A DNA stretch of 64,000 bases from Streptomyces sp. NBC_01723 (GCF_036246005.1 NZ_CP109171.1:8420001-8484000); one strand, 5' to 3'; shown: positions 50,740 to 59,780, counted from the first letter of the stretch. Translations and numbers: made by a program. Notes: generated by a model from the letters alone, not told the origin.

Positions 50740-51525
50740 TCAGGCCGGGTCCCCGGTCGCGTCCGTCGTCCCGGGCGCGGTCAGGGAGCGCAGGGTGTCC
50801 ATGAGTACGTGGGCCATGTTGTAGACGACGAGCTGTGCGCCCCGCCGCTCGGCGGCCCGGGCGGCGTCGAGGTCCGGCACGATCGCCATGACGGCCCGCC
50901 CGTTGGCGCGCGTCGCGTCGTGCGCCCGCGAGATCAGGGCGTCGACCACGCCGGGGTCCGGAAAGCCGCAGTCGGCGGCGAGGTCGGCGGGGCCCACCAG
51001 GACCGCGTCCACCCCCTCGGTGGCGGCGATGGCGTCGGCGGCGTCGCAGGCGCGCCGCGTCTCGACCATCGCCACGACCAGGGTCTCGCGGGACGCGGCC
51101 ACATGCTCGGCCGCGCCGACGGTACCGAACCGGCCCGCTCTGCTGTACGTGGCGAAACCGCGCTCTCCCCACGGCGGGTAGTGGCTGGCGGCCACCGCAC
51201 GCCGGGCGTCCTCGCGGGTGTCGACGTGGGGGTGGATCAGCCCGGCGGCGCCCAGGTCGAGGCAGCGCAGCGCGAGGGCCGGCTCGGCCGAACCGACGCG
51301 GACCAGGACGTCCAGTCCGTGTGCCGCCGCGGCCGTGAGGTGATGCTGGAGCAGGGTCAGGTCGGCCGGCCCGTGCTCGCAGTCGATCACGACGTAGTCG
51401 AGTCCGGCGACCCCCGCCATCTCCACCAGTGTCTCCGACGGGAGCCGCAGCAGGGCGCCCCGCAACCGCTCGCCGTCCGCAAGGCGCTGCTTGAGGCCGC
51501 GGCGGGGTGTGCCGCGCGCCGTCAC
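50740..51525 (-). CDS. HpcH/HpaI-type class II pyruvate aldolase
   Basis: 261 residues. DYVVIDCEHGPADLTLL (with metal/active-site Glu), LVRVGSAEPALALRCLDLGA, GLIHPHVDT, VVAMVETRRACDAAD, VDAVLVGPADLAADCG are the family blocks. Cleaves a 2-keto-3-deoxy or 4-hydroxy-2-oxo acid to pyruvate and an aldehyde. GTG start overlaps the SDR stop (GTGA). Last gene of the cupin-hydrolase-HisD-SDR-aldolase operon, so probably the final cleavage step. Confidence 0.88.
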   Translation of the reverse strand: MTARGTPRRGLKQRLADGERLRGALLRLPSETLVEMAGVAGLDYVVIDCEHGPADLTLLQHHLTAAAAHGLDVLVRVGSAEPALALRCLDLGAAGLIHPHVDTREDARRAVAASHYPPWGERGFATYSRAGRFGTVGAAEHVAASRETLVVAMVETRRACDAADAIAATEGVDAVLVGPADLAADCGFPDPGVVDALISRAHDATRANGRAVMAIVPDLDAARAAERRGAQLVVYNMAHVLMDTLRSLTAPGTTDATGDPA

Positions 51526-52316
51526 CGGGCCACCATCCCGGCCGAGAGGTCGATGTCGGCCCCGCAGAGACCGCCCATGCGCAGCATCGCGGTGACGGCC
51601 TCGCCGACCTCGTCCTCGGTCACCATCCGCCCCAGGGCGGAGCGGGCCACGAACGCCTGCTCGGCCTGGGCGGGGGAGCTGCCCGTGCGTTCTGCCTCCA
51701 GCCTGAAGTTGCGCTCCATCCGGGGGCCGGAAACAGGCCCGGGGGACAGGGAGTTCACCATGATGCCGTGCGGTCCCGCCTCGGCGGCGAGCGTGGTGGT
51801 GAGCCCGATGACGGCCATCTTCGAGGCGCAGTAGGGAGTGCGCCGCGCCAGCGGGCGTTTGCCGGAGACCGAGGCGATGTTCACGATGTCGCCGGCGCCC
51901 CGCGCGGTCATGGCGGGCAGGAAGGCCCGGCACATCAGGAACACCCCGCGCACGTTCACGTGGAAGACCTCGTCCCACTCCCGCGGGTCGATTTCGGTGA
52001 GCGGTGCCACCGGTCCCGCCGTCCCGGCGTTGTTGACCAGGATCGAGATTTCCTCGTCGGCCAGGTCGTGGGCGAGTTGCGCGACCGCTTCGGGGCTGGA
52101 GACGTCGCAGACGCGGTGCGAGACGCCCGGGCCGAGACGGTCGGCGGTCTCCTCGAGCCTGGTCCCGTCGCGGCCCGTGATCACCACACGGGCCCCGTCG
52201 GCGACCAACCGCCGTGCGATGCTCCGGCCGAGGCCGCTGCCTCCCCCGGTGACCAGAGCGGTACGCCCGGCCAACGGCGCGCTGTGTCCGGCCGGCGCTG
52301 CGGTACGGGGGCTCAC
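51522..52316 (-). CDS. Classical short-chain dehydrogenase
   Basis: 264 residues: TALVTGGGSGLGRSIARRL, ILVNNAGTAGP, Ser in IVNIASVSGKR, catalytic YCASK. NAD(P)-dependent oxidation or reduction of a hydroxy/keto group. GTG 52316 overlaps the HisD-like stop (GTGA) and its own stop overlaps the aldolase start, so it is tightly coupled within the operon. Confidence 0.9.
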   Translation of the reverse strand: MSPRTAAPAGHSAPLAGRTALVTGGGSGLGRSIARRLVADGARVVITGRDGTRLEETADRLGPGVSHRVCDVSSPEAVAQLAHDLADEEISILVNNAGTAGPVAPLTEIDPREWDEVFHVNVRGVFLMCRAFLPAMTARGAGDIVNIASVSGKRPLARRTPYCASKMAVIGLTTTLAAEAGPHGIMVNSLSPGPVSGPRMERNFRLEAERTGSSPAQAEQAFVARSALGRMVTEDEVGEAVTAMLRMGGLCGADIDLSAGMVAR

Positions 52317-53623
52317 GCGGCGCCCTCCTCGTTCCAGGGCAGGCTGCCCCGGCCGTACTTGGCGGCACGCACGTCGCCGGAGCGGGCGTGCCCCTCGAAC
52401 AGCTCGACGCGCGCGGCCCGGCCGCACACCTCGCCGAGCAGCGCGGAGGACGCGGTGTCGGTGACCTCCTGGTAGGTCACCGTCTTGAGGTACTTGCCGA
52501 CCCACAGGCCGCCCGTGTAGCGGGCGGCGCCGCGGGTGGGCAGGACGTGATTGGTGCCGATGACCTTGTCGCCGTAGGAGACACAGGTCCCCTCCCCGAG
52601 GAAGAGGGCGCCGTAGTCCCGCATCCTGTCCAGGGCCTGGCGCGGGTTCTCGGTCAGCACCTCCACGTGCTCGCTCGCGTACGAGTCGGCGATCCGGAAG
52701 GCGTCGTCGAGGCTGTCGGCGACCACGATCTCGCCGTGGTCGCGCCAGGCCGGTCCGGCGAAGTCCCGGGTGGGCAGGCCGGGCAGCAGGCGCTCGATGT
52801 GCCGCTCGGCCTCGCGGCCCAGTTCCTCGGACGTGGTGACCAGCACGGCGGGGGAGTCCGGCCCGTGCTCCGCCTGCGACAGCAGGTCGACGGCCACCAC
52901 GAACGGGTCCGCGTGCTCGTCGGCGATCACCAGGATCTCGGTGGGTCCGGCGAACAGGTCGATGCCGACCTCGCCGAACAACTGCCGCTTGGCCTCCGCC
53001 ACGTACGCGTTGCCGGGCCCGGCGAGCATCGGCACGCGCTCGATGGTCTCGGTGCCCACGGCCAGTGCCGCGACGGCCTGGACGCCGCCCAGCAGATGAA
53101 TCTCGTCGGCGCCCGCCAGGTGCATGGCCGCGACCGTCGCGGCCGGGATCTCACCCCGGATCGGCGGGGTGCAGGCGGCGACCCGGGGGACGCCCGCCAC
53201 CTTGGCGGTCACGATCGTCATGTGCGCCGACGCGGTCAGCGGGTAGCGCCCGCCGGGTACGTACGCGCCGGCGCCGGACACGGGGACGTGCCGGTGGCCG
53301 AGGCGGACGCCGGGCAGCGTCTCGATCTCGACGTCGGCCAGCGCGTCACGCTGGGCCTGTGCGAACGTGCGGACCTGGTCCTGCACGAAGCGGATGTCGT
53401 CCAGGACGGTGTCGGGCACCTGGGAGACGATCCGGCGGATCTCGTCGGGGGAGAGGCGGAACGACTCGGGGCTCCAGTCGTCGAACTTCTCGGAGTACCG
53501 GCGTACCGCGTCGTCGCCGTGCTCGCGGATGTCGTCGAGGATGACGCGGACGCGCTCGGCGACGTCCGCCCGGGCCGCGGTCACTCGGGCGGCGGGCACG
53601 GGGGACTTGAGGTGTCGGGGCAT
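52313..53623 (-). CDS. Histidinol dehydrogenase-family enzyme, sulfopropanediol dehydrogenase-like
   Basis: 436 residues with the HisD fold: GAYVPGGRYPLTASAHMT, AGPGNAYVAEAKRQLFGEVG, LFAGPTEILVIADEHADP, SQAEHGPDSPAVLVTT and TNHVLPTRGAARYTGGL (zinc and catalytic Glu/His regions). It is not with histidine biosynthesis genes and resembles HpsN-type enzymes, which oxidise a terminal alcohol to an acid in two NAD-linked steps. A second paralogue lies at 58344. Coupled to the SDR (GTGA). Substrate unknown. Confidence 0.88.
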   Translation of the reverse strand: MPRHLKSPVPAARVTAARADVAERVRVILDDIREHGDDAVRRYSEKFDDWSPESFRLSPDEIRRIVSQVPDTVLDDIRFVQDQVRTFAQAQRDALADVEIETLPGVRLGHRHVPVSGAGAYVPGGRYPLTASAHMTIVTAKVAGVPRVAACTPPIRGEIPAATVAAMHLAGADEIHLLGGVQAVAALAVGTETIERVPMLAGPGNAYVAEAKRQLFGEVGIDLFAGPTEILVIADEHADPFVVAVDLLSQAEHGPDSPAVLVTTSEELGREAERHIERLLPGLPTRDFAGPAWRDHGEIVVADSLDDAFRIADSYASEHVEVLTENPRQALDRMRDYGALFLGEGTCVSYGDKVIGTNHVLPTRGAARYTGGLWVGKYLKTVTYQEVTDTASSALLGEVCGRAARVELFEGHARSGDVRAAKYGRGSLPWNEEGAA

Positions 53624-53667
53624 GGCGGCTCACTTCCAGTGGGTGAAGGGGTGGGGTGGCAGGTCGT

Positions 53668-54420
53668 TCAGGAGGGGGTGGGCACAGGGCCGTCCGGCGT
53701 CGTGCCGACGGCCGTGACCAGGTCGCGCAGTGCGGACGACACCGCGTCGGGCCGTTGCCACGGCACGAGGTGTCCCGCGTCCGGCAGCAGCGTCAGACCG
53801 GCTCCGGGTACGGTCCGCGCGATCGCCCGGTGGAAGGCGGGCGGGCACAGTGCGTCCCGTTCTCCGGCCAGTACCGTGGTGGGGCAGCGGACGGTCCGCA
53901 GTACGCCGGTCGCGTCCGTGCGGGTGGCCTGCGCGGCGAGTTGGGCGCGGGCGGCGGTGGCACCCACCGCGTGCGCCATGACCCGGTAGCGCCGCGTGGC
54001 CCCGGGGGTGGGGCTGCGGTCGGGGAACATGTCCGGCAGCGTCCGTTCGACGACGTCCGTGAACCGGCCGGCCCGGATCCGTTCGTCCATCTCCCGCCAG
54101 GCCGTGTACTGCCCGGGGCGCGGCGCACCCGGGTTGGTCGCCATCACGCACAGCCCCGCGACCCGCTCGGGCGCCCGGCGCAGGACCTCGAAGCCGACGA
54201 TGGCCCCGAGGCTGAGCCCGACGAGGACGAACGGGCCCGTGACCGTGGAGAGCACGTCCTGGGCGAGCGCCCCGATGCCGTCCCGCCGCAGCGGGACGTG
54301 ATGGACGGCGTGGCCTTCCGGAAAGTCGACGTCGTCCCAGAGCCTGGTGTCGCAGAGCATGCCGGGCACGACGACCAGGGGCGGCGGACCGGCCGGGTCC
54401 TCGCTCGGCACGCCGGTCAC
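53668..54420 (-). CDS. Alpha/beta hydrolase, lactonase-like
   Basis: 250 residues: VVVPGMLCDTRLWDD, nucleophile GLSLGAIVGFE, acid in LAGERDALCPP, His in PDAGHLVPWQRPDAV. Similar to enol-lactonase-type esterases. GTG 54420 overlaps the cupin stop (GTGA). Between cupin and HisD-like genes, it may open a lactone or ester made by the pathway. Confidence 0.85.
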   Translation of the reverse strand: MTGVPSEDPAGPPPLVVVPGMLCDTRLWDDVDFPEGHAVHHVPLRRDGIGALAQDVLSTVTGPFVLVGLSLGAIVGFEVLRRAPERVAGLCVMATNPGAPRPGQYTAWREMDERIRAGRFTDVVERTLPDMFPDRSPTPGATRRYRVMAHAVGATAARAQLAAQATRTDATGVLRTVRCPTTVLAGERDALCPPAFHRAIARTVPGAGLTLLPDAGHLVPWQRPDAVSSALRDLVTAVGTTPDGPVPTPS

Positions 54421-55556
54421 CAGGGACGTGCGGAGCGGGGCAGCAGCGCGTAGGGGGCGACGTAGCCGTTGTGGTCGATGCCCAGGCCCGCGTCCGCCGC
54501 GCTCTTGACGACCTCGTCGTCCCACTCCAGGCGGACCCGCCCGTCACCGGAGTTGACCACGAGGAGGTCGCCCCGCTCGTCACCCGCGTTGCGTACGGAG
54601 CGCCAGGCGTCCTGCGGGACGGAGAGCATGTCGCGCGGACCGAGGCGGACCGTGACGGGGTCGGTGCGGTTGAGGGTGACCTCCCACAGGCCGTCCTTCA
54701 CGATCAGGGTCTGGGTCTCGTGCTGGCGGTGCGTCGAGACGCCCTGCCCGGGATCGGCGCGGAGCCAGGCGGCGTTGTGGCCGTGCGGGTTGAAGACGCG
54801 GGGCTCCTGGTGCGGGTCCTCGGTCATGCCGTAGCCGATGACGCAGCTCAGCCGGGCTCCGCCACCGGGCAGGGTGCTGTCGAGGAAGGGCCGCTCGGAG
54901 AAGACCAGGTCGTCGGCGGCGGCGATGCGGCGCCTCATCTCGTCGGGGGTGTAGCGGCGGAGCCGGTCGATGTGTTCCCGGGCCATGGGGCTGACCAGCT
55001 CGGACTCCGCGGGGAGGGGGTCCCCGGCGACGGTGTCGACGAGTTCGTTGTCGGCGGTGAGGTACAGGCCGTGCTCACTCGCCTCGCGCAGGACCGAGGG
55101 GCCCCAGATGATGCCGCCGGTGTCGTCCATGCCCAGCACGGTGAACAGCCAGCCGTCGTCGGGGCCGGTGTTGGTGAACCCGCGGAAGATCCAGGTCGGG
55201 ACGGACGCGATGTCGCCGGCCCGGAGCGTGAGTTCGCCCTCGGTGCCGTCGACGCCCCAGCGCAGCAGGTACTCGCCCTCGGTGCAGACGAAGACCTCGG
55301 CCGTGTAGTGGAGGTGCAGGTTGTTGGTGATGCCGTGCGGCATGGCGGCGGCGCCGATGTTGTAGCCGTGCGGCAGCCTGAGGTTGACGTGCTGACCGGC
55401 GGCCTGTGAGACGCCCGGCCCGATCATCGCGTAGTTCTCCTTGCGGTCGGAACCGGGCGTGCGGCAGTCGATGAACGCCTGGTCGCAGGAGACGAAGTCG
55501 CTGCGGCGCACCGTACGGCGGGCCAGCTCGTGAGGGGTGACGACTACGTCGGGCAT
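54417..55556 (-). CDS. Double-cupin protein
   Basis: 379 residues with two cupin halves. First: GITNNLHLHYTAEVFVCTEG (His pair and Glu), then AGDIASVPTWIFRGF. Second: VSTHRQHETQTLIVKDGLW and GPRDMLSVPQDAWRSV. Layout like gentisate/hydroxyquinol-type or isomerase bicupins, though the exact reaction cannot be told. ATG 55556 has GGAG upstream; the in-frame extension to 55619 would cross the operator at 55576-55583. First gene of the LacI-controlled operon. Confidence 0.83.
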   Translation of the reverse strand: MPDVVVTPHELARRTVRRSDFVSCDQAFIDCRTPGSDRKENYAMIGPGVSQAAGQHVNLRLPHGYNIGAAAMPHGITNNLHLHYTAEVFVCTEGEYLLRWGVDGTEGELTLRAGDIASVPTWIFRGFTNTGPDDGWLFTVLGMDDTGGIIWGPSVLREASEHGLYLTADNELVDTVAGDPLPAESELVSPMAREHIDRLRRYTPDEMRRRIAAADDLVFSERPFLDSTLPGGGARLSCVIGYGMTEDPHQEPRVFNPHGHNAAWLRADPGQGVSTHRQHETQTLIVKDGLWEVTLNRTDPVTVRLGPRDMLSVPQDAWRSVRNAGDERGDLLVVNSGDGRVRLEWDDEVVKSAADAGLGIDHNGYVAPYALLPRSARPW

Positions 55557-55575
55557 GACAGCTCCTTGCGTGTGT

Positions 55576-55583
55576 ATACGTAT
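55576..55583 (-). promoter_or_regulatory. LacI-type operator upstream of cupin operon (ATACGTAT)
   Basis: Palindrome core in TGTATACGTATGCA, 20 bp before the cupin start. Same core as at 50677 and 55718. It is 142 bp from the lacI-proximal site, so looping is possible. Confidence 0.75.
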
Positions 55584-55717
55584 GCATTCCATGACAGGCG
55601 CCGGTGGCCGTGATGTCAAGGGGGTGGGTCAAGGTCTTTGTGTGCGGATATCGACGACCGGCCGCAGTGGGTGCGGCGGAGTGCGGCGCAGGGGCGACTG
55701 GTTGGGGGTGGATTGAC

Positions 55718-55725
55718 ATACGTAT
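55718..55725 (+). promoter_or_regulatory. LacI-type operator at the lacI promoter (ATACGTAT)
   Basis: The sequence TTGACATACGTATATT holds a consensus-like -35 TTGACA (55714-55719) and a -10-like TATATT (55723-55728), either of which the operator overlaps. 54 bp before the regulator start; implies autoregulation. Confidence 0.72.
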
Positions 55726-55778
55726 ATTGGGTGGGCGTGCGCCATCGGGTGGCGCCGGTGGCGACGAGGAGAGAGCCG

Positions 55779-56777
55779 ATGGGGATCACCAGTCACGACG
55801 TGGCCAGACTGGCCGGTGTCTCGCAGCCCACGGTCTCCCGGGCCCTGCGCGACGATCCCCGTGTCTCCGAGGCCACGCGCGAGAAGGTGCGGCGCGCCGC
55901 CCAGGCGCTGAACTACGTGCCGAGCGAGGCCGGACGCACCCTCTCCACGCGTGCCACCCGACGGGTCGGTGTTATCGTCACCGACCTGACGAACCCGTTC
56001 TACCCGCACGTCATCGCCCCGCTCCACGACGAACTGAGCAGCCTCGGCTACCGCATGATGCTGATCACGGAGCGGTCCGACGAGGCGGTCGCGGAGGAGA
56101 AGCTGCTGGACCAGTCGATGGACGGCGTCGTCCTCGCGACGGCCACCACCGACTCCCGCCTGCCCGCTCAGCTGGACCGTCGTGGCATGCCCTACGTCTT
56201 CCTCAACCGGGACACCGGCCGGGCCGGCGACTTCGCCTCCGTCGTCGACAACGAGGGCGGCGGGCGGCTCGTCGCCCGGGAACTCGTGTCCCTCGGGCAC
56301 CGGCACATCGCGGGTGTCTTCGGCGCGGCGAACACCACCACGGGGCGCGAGCGCGAGCTGGGGTTCCGGCTGGCCCTCGCCGAGGCGGGCGTCGGACTGC
56401 CGGAGGACCGGGTGGTACGCGGGGCCTTCGAGTACGACACCGGGTACCGGGCGCTGCCCGCCCTGCTCGACGCGGACCGGGCGCCCACCGCCGTCTTCTG
56501 CGGCAACGACGTCGTGGCCATCGGGGTGCTGAACGCGGCCCTCGCCGCCGGCGTCAGGGTCCCCGACGACCTCACCGTCATCGGCTTCGACGACCTCCCG
56601 ATGGCCGCGTGGGAGGCATTCCGGCTCACCACCGTCCGGCACGACCTGCGGGAGCTGTCCCGCCAGGCCGCCCGGCTGCTGGTCCGGCGGATCGCCAAGG
56701 AGGTCGACCCGGCCGGCGAACGGCTGGTCCTGCCGACCGAGTTCGTGCCCCGCGCCACGCACGCCCGCGCCCGATGA
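55779..56777 (+). CDS. LacI-family transcriptional regulator
   Basis: 332 residues: HTH ITSHDVARLAGVSQPTVSRA, hinge NYVPSEAGRTLSTRATRRVG, effector domain with DLTNPFYPHVIAPLHDEL and VFCGNDVVAIGVLNAAL. GAGGAGAGAG precedes ATG 55779. Divergent from the cupin-to-aldolase operon. ATACGTAT palindromes precede it, the cupin gene and the MFS gene, so it is the likely local repressor of all three. Confidence 0.92.
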   Translation: MGITSHDVARLAGVSQPTVSRALRDDPRVSEATREKVRRAAQALNYVPSEAGRTLSTRATRRVGVIVTDLTNPFYPHVIAPLHDELSSLGYRMMLITERSDEAVAEEKLLDQSMDGVVLATATTDSRLPAQLDRRGMPYVFLNRDTGRAGDFASVVDNEGGGRLVARELVSLGHRHIAGVFGAANTTTGRERELGFRLALAEAGVGLPEDRVVRGAFEYDTGYRALPALLDADRAPTAVFCGNDVVAIGVLNAALAAGVRVPDDLTVIGFDDLPMAAWEAFRLTTVRHDLRELSRQAARLLVRRIAKEVDPAGERLVLPTEFVPRATHARAR

Positions 56778-56781
56778 TCCG

Positions 56782-58230
56782 TCAGCGTCCGCCGACCGCG
56801 TGCCGTGCCGCCCGCTCCGACTCCCGGACCGCCGACGCCGGGGCGTCCCCCTCGCCGCCCCTCGGGCGCCGCTGCCGCAGCACCCCCACGCCCACCAGGA
56901 CCGCGGTCAGACCCAGCGAGAGCCACAGCTCCAGCCGGTGTCCCGGCAGCACGGCCATGACCACCAGCACCCCGGCGATGAAGGCGACCGTGGCGAGGGT
57001 CAGGTAGGGGAACCCCCACATCCGCACCTCGGCCGGCTGCCCTCCCTTGCGCCGGTTCGCGTACTGAGTGAGGGCGATGACCATATACATGATCAGGGCG
57101 ATCGCTCCGCTGGAGGCGATGAGGTACGAGAAGACGTCCGGCAGCAGGTAGTTGGCGACGACCGCGGCCACCCCGATGACCGTGGAGGCCGCGACCGCGT
57201 TGCGGGGGACTCCCTGCCGTGAGGTGCGGGCGAAGAGCGCGGGGGCGTCGCCGCGCCCGGCCAGCGAGAACATCATGCGGGACGCGGTGTACACGGCCGA
57301 GTTGAGGCAGCTGCCCACGGCGACGATGAGGACGACGTCCATGATCCGCGCGGCACCCGGGATGTTCATCCGGTCGAGAACGGCCTGGTAGGAGCCGGCC
57401 GCCAGATCGTCGGCGTTCCACGGGACCAGACACACCACGATGAGGATCGAGCCGATGTAGAAGAGGCCGAGCCGCCAGACCACCGCGCGCACGGCCTTCC
57501 TGATGTTCTTGCGCGGTTCCTCGGACTCGGCGGCGGCGATGGTGACGATCTCGCTGCCCTGGAAGCTGAACATCGCGGTGAGCAGACCGGCGAGGACGGC
57601 CGTGCCGCCCTGCGGTGCGAAGCCACCGTGACTCCACAGGTTCGACACCCCGTGGGTGTCCGACCCCGGCAGCAGACCGAGGACGGCGAGCGCACCGAGA
57701 ACCAGGAACGCGACGATCGCGACGACCTTCAACAGGGCGAACCAGTACTCGAACTCCCCGTAGTTGCGCACCGCGAGAAGATTGCTGCCCGCCAGCAGCC
57801 CGATCACCACCAGCGCCGGGATCCAGCTGGGCACCGAGGTGAGACCCGCGACCACCTCACCGGCGGCGATGGCCTCGATGGGGATGACGAGAATGTAGAA
57901 CCACCAGTAGAGCCACCCGATCGAGAAGCCCGCCCAGCGGCCCAGCGCACGGTCGGCGTAGGTGGAGAAGGAACCGGTGTCGGGCTGGGCCACGGCCATC
58001 TCGCCCAGCATCTGCATGACCAGCACCACCAGCCCCGCGGCCAGCAGGAAGGAGACCAGGGCGGCCGGCCCGGCGGCGGTCACGGAGGCGGACGAGCCGA
58101 CGAACAGTCCGGCGCCGATCACCCCGCCGATGGAGATCATGGTGATCTGGCGGCCCTTGAGGCCCTGGGTGAGAGCGGTGCCGCTCCCTGTTCCGGCGGG
58201 CGCCGGTGGCGCGGACGGGTGGTGTGGCAT
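56782..58230 (-). CDS. Amino-acid permease (APC superfamily, GabP/AroP type)
   Basis: 482 residues with twelve membrane segments. The N-terminal helix 1 motif TMISIGGVIGAGLFVGSSA and MLGEMAVAQPDTGSFSTYAD identify the amino acid transporter family; SFQGSEIVTIAAAESEEPRK follows. ATG 58230 has GAGG seven bases upstream. It follows the second HisD-like gene by 113 bp on the same strand and probably imports the amino acid-like substrate. Its stop is four bases from the convergent lacI stop. Confidence 0.9.
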   Translation of the reverse strand: MPHHPSAPPAPAGTGSGTALTQGLKGRQITMISIGGVIGAGLFVGSSASVTAAGPAALVSFLLAAGLVVLVMQMLGEMAVAQPDTGSFSTYADRALGRWAGFSIGWLYWWFYILVIPIEAIAAGEVVAGLTSVPSWIPALVVIGLLAGSNLLAVRNYGEFEYWFALLKVVAIVAFLVLGALAVLGLLPGSDTHGVSNLWSHGGFAPQGGTAVLAGLLTAMFSFQGSEIVTIAAAESEEPRKNIRKAVRAVVWRLGLFYIGSILIVVCLVPWNADDLAAGSYQAVLDRMNIPGAARIMDVVLIVAVGSCLNSAVYTASRMMFSLAGRGDAPALFARTSRQGVPRNAVAASTVIGVAAVVANYLLPDVFSYLIASSGAIALIMYMVIALTQYANRRKGGQPAEVRMWGFPYLTLATVAFIAGVLVVMAVLPGHRLELWLSLGLTAVLVGVGVLRQRRPRGGEGDAPASAVRESERAARHAVGGR

Positions 58231-58343
58231 GGCAGAACCTCGGGTGGGGACGGGGCGCGTGGCCGGGCGTGGCGGGGAGGGGGGCTTCGGCACCGGAGCG
58301 GCGGTCGCGTGCCGCCGCATGCCGTGCGGCGGCACGCGAGGGG

Positions 58344-59705
58344 TCACAGCTGGTCGCGCAGTGCGGCCGGAACGTCGTCGAACGCGCCGGACTTCCGCCC
58401 GATCCGGTCGATGCGGAGCGTCGCCGTCGCACCGTGGGCCGCCAGCCCCTCGAAGGCCGAGACGCGCTCGACGGCCGGGGCCAGCGACGCGGTCCCCTCC
58501 TTCGAGGCACGCTGGTACGTCAGCGGCTTGAGGAACCGGGACACGGAGAGCCCCGCGTTGTAGCGGGCCGTCTTGCCGGTCGGCAGTACGTGGTTGGTGC
58601 CGGCGATGCCCTTGTCGGAGTAGGCGACCGTCGACCACGATCCGATGAACAGCGAGCCGTAGTTGGCGAGGTTCTCCAGGTAGTAGTCGTCGTCCTCGGT
58701 CTGGATCTCCAAGTGCTCGGGGGCGATCACGTCGGCCACCGCGACGGCGGCGGCCGGGTCGTCCACCACGACGACGGAGCCGAAGTCGCGCCACGCCGGG
58801 CCGGCGATGTCCCGGGTGGTCAGCGTCCCCAGCTGGCGCTCGACCTCCGCGATCACGGCGCGCCCCAACTCGGCGGAGGTGGTGACCAGGGCGGCCGGTG
58901 AGTTGGGCCCGTGCTCGGCCTGCCCCAGCAGGTCCGCCGCGACCCACACCGGGTCGGCGCTGGCGTCCGCGATGACGGCGACCTCGGAGGGCCCGGCCAG
59001 CAGGTCGATGCCGACCCGGCCGAACAGCTGCCGCTTCGCCTCGGTGACGTAGGCGTTCCCCGCGCCGACCAGCATGTCGACCGGAGCCTCACCGAGCAGT
59101 CCGAAGGCCATCGCGCCGAGCGCCTGGACGCCACCGAGCGCGAACACCCGGTCGGCGCGCGACAGGTAGGCGCCGTACAGCACGGCGGGGTGCGCGCCGT
59201 GCTCGCCGGACGGGGGAGTGCAGGCGAGGACCGTGGGGACGCCGGCCGTCTTGGCCACGTTCACCGTCATGAAGGCGCTGGCGAGGAGGGGGAACCGGCC
59301 GGCGGGCAGGTAGGCGCCGACGCGGGAGACGGGAACGTAGCGCTGACCGCCGACGACACCGGGAGCCACCTCGATCTCGAAGTCCGTCAGGTGCTCGCGC
59401 TGCGCGGCGGCGAAACGGTGGGTGCGCTCGTAGCCCATCTCCAGCGCGGTACGGACGTCCGGGGGAAGCGCGTCCCCCGACTTCTTCAGCTCGGCGGCCT
59501 CGATCTCCAGGTCGCCGGACCAGCCGTCCAGTTCCTGGGCGTAGCCGCGTACCGCGTCCATGCCCTTGCGCTCGATCTCGCTCAGCATCTGTGAGACGCG
59601 CTCGACCACCGAGGGGTCGCGCTGGGCGGGCGGACCGTCCACGGACGGCTTCTTGAGCCACTGGAACGGGGGGAGGGACTGTGCTTCGTCGTGCGTGATC
59701 TGCAT
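58344..59705 (-). CDS. Histidinol dehydrogenase-family enzyme, second paralogue
   Basis: 453 residues. GAYLPAGRFPLLASAFMTVN, GAGNAYVTEAKRQLFGRVG, LLAGPSEVAVIADASADP, GQAEHGPNSPAALVTT and GTNHVLPTGKTARYNAGLSV are HisD blocks. Away from histidine biosynthesis genes. Differs from the 52313 paralogue by a longer N-terminus (DEAQSLPPFQWLKKPS). No ribosome site precedes ATG 59705, so it may be leaderless. LysR gene upstream and CACAGG inverted repeats just before it indicate inducible control. Confidence 0.88.
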   Translation of the reverse strand: MQITHDEAQSLPPFQWLKKPSVDGPPAQRDPSVVERVSQMLSEIERKGMDAVRGYAQELDGWSGDLEIEAAELKKSGDALPPDVRTALEMGYERTHRFAAAQREHLTDFEIEVAPGVVGGQRYVPVSRVGAYLPAGRFPLLASAFMTVNVAKTAGVPTVLACTPPSGEHGAHPAVLYGAYLSRADRVFALGGVQALGAMAFGLLGEAPVDMLVGAGNAYVTEAKRQLFGRVGIDLLAGPSEVAVIADASADPVWVAADLLGQAEHGPNSPAALVTTSAELGRAVIAEVERQLGTLTTRDIAGPAWRDFGSVVVVDDPAAAVAVADVIAPEHLEIQTEDDDYYLENLANYGSLFIGSWSTVAYSDKGIAGTNHVLPTGKTARYNAGLSVSRFLKPLTYQRASKEGTASLAPAVERVSAFEGLAAHGATATLRIDRIGRKSGAFDDVPAALRDQL

Positions 59706-59732
59706 GGCTGGGACGCTAGACGGCAACCTGCC

Positions 59733-59757
59733 ACAGGACCAGAGGGGCGATTCCTGT
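59733..59757 (-). promoter_or_regulatory. Inverted repeat ACAGGA-N13-TCCTGT
   Basis: Perfect 6-bp arms (59733-59738, 59752-59757) between the LysR and HisD-like genes, 28 bp before the latter. Half-sites match those of 59764-59780. Confidence 0.55.
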
Positions 59758-59763
59758 CCGAAG

Positions 59764-59780
59764 CACAGGGTTTCCCTGTG
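59764..59780 (-). promoter_or_regulatory. Inverted repeat CACAGGG-TTT-CCCTGTG
   Basis: Perfect 7-bp arms, 59 bp before the HisD-like start. Related to CCACAGG-N5-CCTGTGG at 60835-60853 upstream of lysR and the nitrilase gene. Probable LysR binding site. Confidence 0.7.

Noticed and set aside
52313..53623. Histidine biosynthesis hisD
   Set aside because: No other his genes are nearby and the gene is coupled to an SDR and an aldolase; the family is reused in catabolism.
55556..55619. Upstream start for the double cupin
   Set aside because: It would place the ATACGTAT operator inside the coding sequence; ATG 55556 has a ribosome site.
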